DNA of 14,725 nucleotides from an uncultured Eubacteriales bacterium (lineage in GTDB: Bacteria > Bacillota > Clostridia > Oscillospirales > Acutalibacteraceae), in assembly GCA_900317795.1 (NCBI GenBank), contig ONIF01000061.1, forward strand, positions 1 to 14,725, read 5' to 3'. The position numbers were made by a program, and so were the translations under genes. Of this stretch, positions 1 to 6,314 are shown in pieces; position 1 is the first letter of the stretch, and every line of letters begins with the position of its first letter. The notes under the pieces are model-generated. The model saw only the letters and a program-made list of their open reading frames with translations, was not told the origin of the DNA and did no database searches.

Positions 1-436
1 CATCTCCAAATACAAATACAAGACTATTCAGTACACCCCAATACAGATTTTCGCCATCTGAAAAAGTTACCCTGTAAATATAACCGTCAAAAAAACCTTC
101 ATCTTCCATGAAAAAATCTTCGGACTGAAAATAATCACTATATTTTTTTACAATTTCCAAAATTTCCTCAACATCCGAACTTTGCAGAACATATTCATCT
201 TTATCGTCACGATAACTGCATTTTACAATATTATTATGAATTTCACAATATGATATAGGGTTTTCCCAAGCATCTCTTAGATGATATGAAAATATAACCT
301 CTTTATTACAATCATTTGCAAATCTTCTGTTTAAATTCTGCGACAGTTCATTATATTCTTTCCTGCCTATCTCATCTCTGAATTTTTTATTTATATAATC
401 AGAAATGAGATATATATTTTTATAATCACTTTCCAT
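1..436 (-). CDS. Unrecognised acidic protein, 3' end outside the window
   Basis: An open frame starts at ATG 436-434 and runs off the left edge after 145 codons with no stop. A weak AGGGTG ribosome binding site lies about 8 bases upstream of the ATG. I do not recognise the family. The visible part is soluble, with no signal peptide or membrane segment, and is rich in Asp, Glu, Tyr and Asn. It starts MESDYKNIYLISDY and later contains FFDGYIYRVTFSDGENLYWG, which looks like a small beta-rich fold. It follows the ACT-domain gene on the same strand after a 52-base gap, so it is probably the distal gene visible in the kinase operon, though that gap could also hold a weak promoter. The frame is convincing because it stays open for the whole stretch and has lineage-typical codon use. 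Its function is unknown. Confidence 0.7.
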   Translation of the reverse strand, partial: MESDYKNIYLISDYINKKFRDEIGRKEYNELSQNLNRRFANDCNKEVIFSYHLRDAWENPISYCEIHNNIVKCSYRDDKDEYVLQSSDVEEILEIVKKYSDYFQSEDFFMEDEGFFDGYIYRVTFSDGENLYWGVLNSLVFVFGD

Positions 437-488
437 GTTTCGTTCACCCTATATCAGAAATAAAATCTGTTCTTCAATTTGCGTAACA

Positions 489-854
489 TTATGAAATTGT
501 ATATCCGTTTTCGGCTAAAATACTCAACGCCCGTTCAAAATTTTCTTCTTTCACAAGAATATAATCCGTATTGTATGTGGATACCGCAAAAATTCCTATT
601 TTATTTTCGGCAAGTATTCCCGATAATTCAGACAATATCCCTGTCAGCGAAAAATCAAGTGTTCCTGTAATATAAAAGCCTTTCCAGCCGTCTTCTCTCG
701 CAGTAGTGTTATTTGGAGTTTTGCCCGTTTCACACACAACAGATATTTCCTCGTAAGTTCTGCCTATGAAATAAAAGTCATCTGACAAATTGATGTCACT
801 GACTGACGCAACCTTGCATACTGTCAATTTACAGTCAAGTTTTTTCAGTTTCAT
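489..854 (-). CDS. ACT-domain protein, CASTOR-like (COG3603 type)
   Basis: This 121-residue soluble protein resembles the bacterial proteins that carry a CASTOR/ACT_7-type domain (COG3603). Those are small putative amino acid-binding sensors related to the ligand-binding domains of aspartokinase and of the eukaryotic arginine sensor CASTOR1. The diagnostic stretch is the C-terminal half: a GFYITGTLDFSLTGILSELS segment (about residues 59-78), then the GIFAVSTYNTDYILV strand pair, then a helix of the FERALSILAENGY type. The N-terminal half has the usual FYFIGRTYEEISVVC strand pattern. The ATG at 854 is preceded by GAGG on the coding strand. It starts 12 bases after the stop of the small upstream gene, so the two are probably co-transcribed. 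Family assignment is fairly secure; the ligand and target are unknown. Confidence 0.8.
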   Translation of the reverse strand: MKLKKLDCKLTVCKVASVSDINLSDDFYFIGRTYEEISVVCETGKTPNNTTAREDGWKGFYITGTLDFSLTGILSELSGILAENKIGIFAVSTYNTDYILVKEENFERALSILAENGYTIS

Positions 855-866
855 TCTTTACCCTCA

Positions 867-1100
867 TCAAAGATTCCAATATTCTTGATATTTTTCTTCT
901 CTATATTCTTCAAGTGCCCTTTTTTCATCAAAATCAGGAACACTTCTTCTTAAACTTTCAAGAGTTTCAAAGGCTTCATCTCTTATTTTTTGTTCATCAT
1001 CTTTAACAGGATATATTTCACGAAACATTGCAATAAACCCTTTCAGTTGTTCTTCATTCAACTGTTCAAAAATCTGATATGCCATTTCTCTTGTACTCAT
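867..1100 (-). CDS. Small antitoxin-like protein, no visible toxin partner
   Basis: This highly charged 77-residue protein begins MSTREMAYQIFEQLNEEQL and ends in DFDEKRALEEYREEKYQEYW. A short N-terminal helical segment followed by an acidic/basic C-terminal helix resembles the small orphan antitoxin-like proteins (RelB/Phd-like in layout) common in Clostridia. I recognise the style rather than a named family. I chose ATG 1100-1098 because GAAG lies 8 bases upstream of it. A GTG at 1109 would add three residues but abuts the ribosome binding site. The gene lies 18 bases after the vWA gene and 12 bases before the ACT gene. No RelE-, MazF- or HicA-like toxin is adjacent, so a toxin-antitoxin role is not shown. 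Confidence 0.6.
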   Translation of the reverse strand: MSTREMAYQIFEQLNEEQLKGFIAMFREIYPVKDDEQKIRDEAFETLESLRRSVPDFDEKRALEEYREEKYQEYWNL

Positions 1101-1118
1101 ATAAAACACTTCTTTCTG

Positions 1119-2063
1119 TCAGAAATTAAAGTCGTTTTCCCAGTCTATATCCGCTATCGGTAATGTAGGACTTGCCGTCTGTGCAGGAGGGGGCGGAGGT
1201 GCAACAGGCTGTACAGGGGCAACTGTCGGCTGTGATGTCGGTCTGCTTAAATTTACTTTCGGTGCGGTTGTCTGTGCAGGCGGTGTATGTGTCACCGTTG
1301 TATCTACGGGAGCGGAACTGTTCTGTATAGAACCCTGCTGTGTCACCAAATCTACACCCGTCAGCGTTACCAATTCTATCTGCTTTGCCAATATTACCGT
1401 ATTTTTCGCCTCGTATATATTGCTTTCATTTTCCGTAAATTCAAGCAAAACTCTCTTGCACTCAGGGCTTAATGCACCTTCCTCTATGGCAATTCCCGCT
1501 CTCGTGGAGTGCTTGAACCATTTATTCTGCTTCAAAAGTGCAAGCTGTTCCGGATACAAGCCCATATCTGACGGCTTGCCGTCTGTCATAAATATTATCA
1601 ATGGTGTATATGCACCTGCCGTTGAGCTTAAAAATGCTCTTTGTGAAAGTTTTTCATTGAGTGCCGCAAACGCCATGCCGTAATTTGTACCGCCATATAC
1701 CTGCTCTATGTCATTATATTTATATGTAGATACAGGCTCGGGCTGTGCCGTTCTCCAATTCGCTCTCGTTGAAAATTCCAATACAGCCACTTTTATTTCC
1801 GCTGATGTATTGCCCTTTTCACGCTTTTTCAATTCGGGAATAACATTTCTGATAGCGTCATTGACTGCACCTATTCTTGCACCTCTCATACTTCCCGATA
1901 TGTCTATGACAAAAAATACCACCATTGCACGCTTTTTCAAGTTTGTTACAATGTTAGCCACATCGGGTGTGGGTGTCGGCTGCTGTTTTACATCTACTCC
2001 TGTTTCAAGGCTGTCAAAGTCCCCGAAATCAAATGAATCCAAATCCAAACTAAAATCTGCCAT
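1119..2063 (-). CDS. von Willebrand factor A domain protein, TerY-like
   Basis: This 314-residue cytoplasmic protein has a vWA domain at about residues 45-240. The metal-ion-dependent adhesion site is complete: the DISGSMRG motif supplies D54, S56 and S58, T126 lies in GGTNYG, and D161 lies in FMTDGKPSD. vWA proteins of this type (TerY class) act as metal-dependent docking or scaffold subunits in Ter-type stress systems, usually beside a phosphatase and a kinase, as here. A Pro/Thr/Gln-rich linker (about 249-302) follows, and both ends are short acidic-aromatic segments (FSLDLDSFDFGDFD and ADIDWENDFNF). There is no signal peptide. The ATG at 2063 has AGGTG upstream and lies 16 bases after the phosphatase stop. 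The vWA call is firm; the TerY-like role is inferred from motif and neighbours. Confidence 0.88.
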   Translation of the reverse strand: MADFSLDLDSFDFGDFDSLETGVDVKQQPTPTPDVANIVTNLKKRAMVVFFVIDISGSMRGARIGAVNDAIRNVIPELKKREKGNTSAEIKVAVLEFSTRANWRTAQPEPVSTYKYNDIEQVYGGTNYGMAFAALNEKLSQRAFLSSTAGAYTPLIIFMTDGKPSDMGLYPEQLALLKQNKWFKHSTRAGIAIEEGALSPECKRVLLEFTENESNIYEAKNTVILAKQIELVTLTGVDLVTQQGSIQNSSAPVDTTVTHTPPAQTTAPKVNLSRPTSQPTVAPVQPVAPPPPPAQTASPTLPIADIDWENDFNF

Positions 2064-2079
2064 TCTCTTTCACCTGTCT

Positions 2080-2889
2080 TTATATCAAATATTTTTCTTT
2101 CAAAATTTCTATTTCTTTATCGGATATACCCAAAAATTTGATATATCCCATCACTGAACCGTATTTTTCTTTGAGATGGGCAAGGGCTTTTTTCATAGGT
2201 ATTTCCGAAACTCCGTCCATTAAAAGTACCGCTTTTTCCGCAACTGTTTCATCATTTGTCTTTTGAAGAAAATATTTCCTCGTCTTTGCAATCCTCTCTG
2301 CATTATATTCATTTGTAAGAAGATAATCTTTGATAATCGTTTCTTCATCAACTCCCAATGCAGACAATATCAGCAGTGCACCAAGTCCCGTTCTGTCCTT
2401 ACCGCTCGTGCAGTGCCACAATACTGCACCTTTCGCCTTGATGAGAATTTCAAGAAATTTCTGATAGCCGTTTTGTCCAACTGCACTTTCCAAAAACGTG
2501 ATATACATATTTTCTCCGAATATGCCCAAATTTTCCGCTGTTTCAATGAATTGCAGAAATTCCTCCGTACTCATCTCAAACAATCCGCCTTTGTCGGCTT
2601 GCTCTCCAAGTTCACTGTCATCTATAATATTGACATGGTGATACTCTGCACCATCGGGTACATTTATTTTCACTATTTCCATATTCATACGGAAATCAAT
2701 TATATCACTTACATAATATTTACTTTCCAAAATATTTTTATCTTCATCGGATATGTTATCAAGCCTGCCTGCACGCAACAAAACTCCACTTTTAACTGTT
2801 CTGCCGTCAACGGTCTTATATCCCCCAAGCTCACGGGCATTCGTTACGCTTTTCAACTCCACTCTCAACTCTCCACACTCCACTCTCAT
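2080..2889 (-). CDS. Tyrosine/phosphoinositide phosphatase, PtpB (Y_phosphatase3) family
   Basis: This 269-residue cysteine-dependent phosphatase has the P-loop HCTSGKDRTG, with nucleophile C160 and phosphate-binding R166 (CX5R). The Lys-Asp pair in GKDR is typical of the PtpB/LipA group, whose members remove phosphate from phosphotyrosine and phosphoinositides. The N-terminal SVTNARELGGYKTVDGR (about 14-30) followed by LLRAGRL is the conserved family opening. No signal peptide is visible, so action is probably cytoplasmic, whereas several known relatives are secreted. The ATG at 2889 overlaps the kinase stop (TGATG), implying translational coupling. A TTG one codon earlier is the less likely start. 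The first 12 or so codons lie in a dispersed GAGTGGA-type repeat arm (2857-2886), so the extreme N-terminus is probably repeat-derived. The natural substrate could be the neighbouring kinase or vWA protein, by inference only. Confidence 0.88.
   Translation of the reverse strand: MRVECGELRVELKSVTNARELGGYKTVDGRTVKSGVLLRAGRLDNISDEDKNILESKYYVSDIIDFRMNMEIVKINVPDGAEYHHVNIIDDSELGEQADKGGLFEMSTEEFLQFIETAENLGIFGENMYITFLESAVGQNGYQKFLEILIKAKGAVLWHCTSGKDRTGLGALLILSALGVDEETIIKDYLLTNEYNAERIAKTRKYFLQKTNDETVAEKAVLLMDGVSEIPMKKALAHLKEKYGSVMGYIKFLGISDKEIEILKEKYLI
2857..2886 (-). repeat. Single arm of GAGTGGA-type repeat inside a coding start
   Basis: Thirty bases read on the minus strand are identical to 12837-12866 on the plus strand, the left arm of the element between aspS and azlC. 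The shared core contains GAGTGGAGTGTGGAGAG. Similarity stops abruptly after this arm and I see no matching right arm here. The arm begins directly after the overlapping stop/start TGATG of the kinase and phosphatase genes and encodes most of residues 2-11 of the phosphatase. Confidence 0.85.
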
Positions 2890-4148
2890 CAAAAGACTTT
2901 TGCTTTGATATTGCCGAAATCTATGATAATCCCCGGTATCAACGGCACAAAGCCTTTCGGCTGTACGGCAACAGGCTCTTTATTCGGTATCATAAGTGTC
3001 CATGTGTTATTGGTGAGATTTCCCAAGCCATATACATTTTTATCCCTCTGGCTTGCACGTACAAGCCCTGCCACTGTACAATAATCTTCACTGAATTTAT
3101 CCGTCTGGCACTGATATAATACACTGTCGGGGGCTAATGCAATAATATTTTCCTCTGTCCTCAAAAGCCTGCACTCTTTCGGCACGCTTTCGGGATTATA
3201 TGCATTTACAAACTGCTCTCTGCCGTCAATTTTTACAAGCATTCCCCTTGCTCGAACAAGCACCTCTATCCACTGCAATTCTGTAATACGGCTGTCAATG
3301 TCTTTCAAACCGTCTGTAAATGCCTTTGTAAATGCCGCTTTCAAATCGGGCGGGAACATATTCCAGCGGCTTATTACATTCGGGTGTGCCTCGGGGTCGG
3401 GGCGGTTCATGTCATTCTTCGGGTCATATACAAATATCGGACTTTCACCGAACAGCTTCGCACCCATCTGGTCTGTAAGCGGAAATCTTATTGTATATTG
3501 TCCCTCCAAGGGGTGGTCTATATAGAACAGTCTGAAAAGTATGACTGCAAGAGAAAATCTGTCTGTATGGGTATTCGGTCTTGACTTGTCAAGGACAACT
3601 TCGGGTGCCATGTATTTCGGCATTCCTTTTACTCCCAAATTCACTCCATACGGGGCTACATTATCATTGTCGCATATCAATACATTTCCTGTATCGGGGT
3701 CTATAAAGAAACTGCCCTCGTTCAAGTCCTGATAACTGTAACCTCTGCTGTGCAGAATGCGGAAACTTTCTGCCAAATTCAAAGCGGCTTTAAAAAGCAA
3801 ATCCCAGGATTTAAACCTTACATCTCCAAGCAAAAACTCTCCGTATTCTTTATAATTCTGCGGTCTTAACGGCATGATATAGCCGAATTTTCCCTTGATT
3901 TTTTCGGTAAGGGCAACCGCCCATAAAAAATTGTCATTCGGCTTTCCCATTCTCACGTTATGAGCAAGATTTTGATAAAATGCATCTGTCATCGGTATCT
4001 TACTGTACCACTTCAATGCATATTCTTTTCCGTTGTACTCTACTCTATATACTTCGCCCTGTCCGCCCTCTGCTATATAATTGATAATTCTTGCCTGCGT
4101 GCCTGAATTTGCAATCCTTATCATTTCTCCGTTTCTCAATGTCGGCAA
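2889..4148 (-). CDS. Serine/threonine-type protein kinase with FHA-like C-terminus
   Basis: This 419-residue cytoplasmic kinase lacks a membrane segment or PASTA repeats. The glycine-rich loop is AEGGQGEVY (about 26-34), the ATP-anchoring lysine is K46 in YALKWY, and the catalytic loop is YQDLNEGSFF with D141. The metal-binding DFG is replaced by DND (D160-D162) and the APE motif is at 181-183. HRD is thus YQD, and the Asn five residues after D141 is Ser (S146). I believe these are features of the clade rather than damage. About residues 328-419 end in GLGNLTNNTWTL and IPGIIIDFGNIKAKVF, resembling the C-terminal half of a degenerate FHA domain. The start is TTG 4148, set by a strong AGGGGGAG about 6 bases upstream; the first ATG is nine codons in and too far from it. 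It heads the minus operon and overlaps the phosphatase by one base. Confidence 0.85.
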   Translation of the reverse strand: MPTLRNGEMIRIANSGTQARIINYIAEGGQGEVYRVEYNGKEYALKWYSKIPMTDAFYQNLAHNVRMGKPNDNFLWAVALTEKIKGKFGYIMPLRPQNYKEYGEFLLGDVRFKSWDLLFKAALNLAESFRILHSRGYSYQDLNEGSFFIDPDTGNVLICDNDNVAPYGVNLGVKGMPKYMAPEVVLDKSRPNTHTDRFSLAVILFRLFYIDHPLEGQYTIRFPLTDQMGAKLFGESPIFVYDPKNDMNRPDPEAHPNVISRWNMFPPDLKAAFTKAFTDGLKDIDSRITELQWIEVLVRARGMLVKIDGREQFVNAYNPESVPKECRLLRTEENIIALAPDSVLYQCQTDKFSEDYCTVAGLVRASQRDKNVYGLGNLTNNTWTLMIPNKEPVAVQPKGFVPLIPGIIIDFGNIKAKVF

Positions 4149-4187
4149 GATATTCTCCCCCTTTTTTCAATCATATTTCATATATTT

Positions 4188-4216
4188 ATTTTAATATTTT
4201 AACTATGCTTTGTCAA
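4188..4216 (-). promoter_or_regulatory. Sigma-A type promoter of the kinase operon
   Basis: On the minus strand, TTGACA (4216-4211) and TAAAAT (4193-4188) are separated by exactly 17 bases. The kinase TTG start lies about 40 bases beyond the -10 box. The -35 is perfect and the -10 has one mismatch. Confidence 0.7.
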
Positions 4217-4243
4217 CGTTTTTTATTTTCTCTCAATTCTTTA

Positions 4244-4272
4244 TTGACATCAATTTATTTAAATAGTATAAT
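4244..4272 (+). promoter_or_regulatory. Perfect-consensus sigma-A promoter of the ABC exporter operon
   Basis: TTGACA (4244-4249) and TATAAT (4267-4272) are separated by 17 bases, a full consensus promoter. The first ATG of the operon is 30 bases after the -10. It lies back to back with the kinase promoter, the two -35 boxes being 27 bases apart, so one regulator or local supercoiling could affect both operons. Confidence 0.85.
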
Positions 4273-4302
4273 TTTTCTATAAAATATACGGAGGTTTTTA
4301 CT

Positions 4303-4566
4303 ATGTGGATAAGAACTCAGGACAAAACTAAAATTGTCAATACCGACCATGTTCAGATTATGACGACTTCAAAAAGCTATGGCGTGCAGGACGCTGACGG
4401 CAAAGCTTTGACTTCTGCCATCATCTTTCAGCCAATTCAAGGGAGTGTTATCTCTATGGGAGTATATCACGATATCGACGAATCTTATGCAATTATGGAC
4501 AAAATTATGGATTTTATCGCTTCGGGTGAAAAAACCGCTTTTCAAATGCCCGATGCCAATTCTTAA
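4303..4566 (+). CDS. Conserved-looking small protein leading the ABC exporter operon
   Basis: This 87-residue soluble protein of unknown function begins MWIRTQDKTKIVNTDHVQIM and ends in a helix (DESYAIMDKIMDFIASGE) with a short polar tail. The layout of a few strands and then one helix recalls small uncharacterised Firmicutes proteins starting MWIR.QDK, but I cannot name a family. No helix-turn-helix is evident, so it is not an obvious repressor, although the first gene of exporter operons of this type is often a MarR-type regulator. The ATG at 4303 has GGAGG 8 bases upstream and a consensus promoter. The stop is 14 bases before the GTG of the first ABC gene. Co-expression with the exporter is very likely. 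Confidence 0.8.
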   Translation: MWIRTQDKTKIVNTDHVQIMTTSKSYGVQDADGKALTSAIIFQPIQGSVISMGVYHDIDESYAIMDKIMDFIASGEKTAFQMPDANS

Positions 4567-4580
4567 AGGAGGAATTTTCT

Positions 4581-6314
4581 GTGATACGAACTTTGGCAAA
4601 ATGTATCCGTGAATACAAACTTGCCGCTTTTTTAACGCCCGTTTTCATTTTATGCGAATCTCTGCTTGAAGTCTATCTCCCTTACAGAATGGCAGATATG
4701 ATAGATTACTTCGGCATAGAAAATCCCGAAATGAAACAAATTATTTTAAAAGGCATTATCCTGCTTGGAATTGCCTTTGCATCTCTTATTTTCAGTGCCT
4801 TTGCCGGAAAATATGCCGCTGTCGCTTCTGCGGGATTTGCAAAAAATCTCCGTCACGATATGTTCTATAAAGTGCAGACATTCTCTTTTGCCAATATAGA
4901 CAAATTCTCTGCCGCAAGTCTTGTTACAAGAATGACCACTGACGTCACAAATATTCAAAACTCTTTTCAAATGATTCTCAGAATGGCTGTGCGTGCACCC
5001 TCTATGATGATTTTTGCAATGATAATGTCTTTCAAGGTAAACTATTACCTTTCATGGATATTCGTTATCTTTATCCCCGTCATTGCCCTCGCTTTATTTA
5101 TTATCATTAAATTTGCACACCCCATTTTTACCAAAGTTTTCAAAATTTATGACAAACTCAATAATATCGTGCAGGAAAATCTGCACGGCATAAGAGTGGT
5201 AAAATCCTTTGTGCGTGAGGAACACGAAACAGAAAAATTTAAAAGCATTTCCCAACAGATATATGACAGCTTCTCAAAAGCAGAAAAAATGATTGCTTTC
5301 AATATGCCCGTCATGCAGATTTGTATTTACTCCTGTATCATGATTATTTCATGGTTTGCTGCACAGTTCATTGTTGACGGCACTATGACAACAGGCGAAC
5401 TTGTCAGCATGATGACTTATATTATGCAAATTCTTATGAGCCTTATGTTCCTCTCCATCATCATGGTCATGGTCGTTATTTCAAGAGCCTCTGCGGAACG
5501 TGTTTCGGAAGTCCTTAATGAAAAACTTGACCTCACAAACTGTGATGAGCCTGTTAAGGAAATTCCCGACGGCTCTGTAAAATTCGAAAACGTCAGCTTC
5601 AGCTATGCCAAAGATGAAGAAAAACTTTGTCTTAAAGATGTCAATATAGAAATAAAATCGGGCGAAACTGTCGGCATTATAGGCGGTACGGGTTCTTCCA
5701 AATCTACTTTTGTACAGCTTATCCCACGCCTTTACGACACTACAAAAGGTACTGTCTATGTGGGCGGTCTTGATGTCAAAAAATATGATATAGAATCCCT
5801 GCGTGACAGCGTGGCTATGGTTCTTCAAAAAAATGTGCTTTTTTCGGGCACGGTAAGCGAAAATCTCCGCTGGGGAAATGCCAATGCCACAGATGAAGAA
5901 CTTGTGGAAGTCTGTAAGCTTGCACAGGCTGATGACTTTATACAGAATATGCCCGACAAATACAATACCTACATAGAACAGGGCGGTACCAATGTTTCGG
6001 GTGGTCAGCGTCAGCGTCTTTGCATTGCGAGAGCCTTGCTTAAAAAGCCTAAAATCCTCATTCTTGACGATTCCACGAGTGCCGTTGATACAAAAACAGA
6101 TGCACTTATCCGAAAGGCTTTCCTTGAAAAAATCCCCCACACTACCAAAATTATCATTGCACAGCGTATTTCCTCCGTTCAGGACGCAGACAAAATAATT
6201 GTTCTTGACAACGGTGTTATCAATGCTGTCGGAAATCACGAACAACTCCTTAAATCCAATAAAATCTATCAGGAAGTGTTCTATTCACAGCAGAAAGGAA
6301 GTGTTGAACAATGA
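4581..6314 (+). CDS. ABC exporter half-transporter with degenerate catalytic site (permease-ATPase, subunit 1)
   Basis: This 577-residue half-transporter is made of a six-helix exporter domain (about 1-315) fused to a nucleotide-binding domain (about 330-577). Its Walker A is GGTGSSKST (368-376) and its signature VSGGQ (472-476) is canonical. The Walker B is ILILDD, with Asp497 in place of the catalytic Glu, and the switch histidine is replaced by Gln (Q528 in IIAQR). It therefore supplies the degenerate ATP site of a heterodimer, as in the BmrC/BmrD and TM287/288 type, with the next gene as partner. The start is GTG 4581, with AAAGGAGG 8 bases upstream. The stop overlaps the next ATG in ATGA, indicating translational coupling. 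The substrate cannot be told from sequence; multidrug or lipid export is usual for the family. Confidence 0.93.
   Translation: MIRTLAKCIREYKLAAFLTPVFILCESLLEVYLPYRMADMIDYFGIENPEMKQIILKGIILLGIAFASLIFSAFAGKYAAVASAGFAKNLRHDMFYKVQTFSFANIDKFSAASLVTRMTTDVTNIQNSFQMILRMAVRAPSMMIFAMIMSFKVNYYLSWIFVIFIPVIALALFIIIKFAHPIFTKVFKIYDKLNNIVQENLHGIRVVKSFVREEHETEKFKSISQQIYDSFSKAEKMIAFNMPVMQICIYSCIMIISWFAAQFIVDGTMTTGELVSMMTYIMQILMSLMFLSIIMVMVVISRASAERVSEVLNEKLDLTNCDEPVKEIPDGSVKFENVSFSYAKDEEKLCLKDVNIEIKSGETVGIIGGTGSSKSTFVQLIPRLYDTTKGTVYVGGLDVKKYDIESLRDSVAMVLQKNVLFSGTVSENLRWGNANATDEELVEVCKLAQADDFIQNMPDKYNTYIEQGGTNVSGGQRQRLCIARALLKKPKILILDDSTSAVDTKTDALIRKAFLEKIPHTTKIIIAQRISSVQDADKIIVLDNGVINAVGNHEQLLKSNKIYQEVFYSQQKGSVEQ

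Noticed and set aside
867..1100. Complete toxin-antitoxin pair
   Set aside because: Only an antitoxin-like protein is visible. The neighbours are a vWA protein and an ACT-domain protein, neither of which looks like a toxin.
2263..3084. 273-residue open frame on the plus strand
   Set aside because: It is antisense to the phosphatase and kinase genes, both with intact catalytic motifs, and its product is compositionally odd.
5481..6245. 254-residue open frame on the minus strand
   Set aside because: It is a shadow of the first ABC subunit and shows no domain or start signal.
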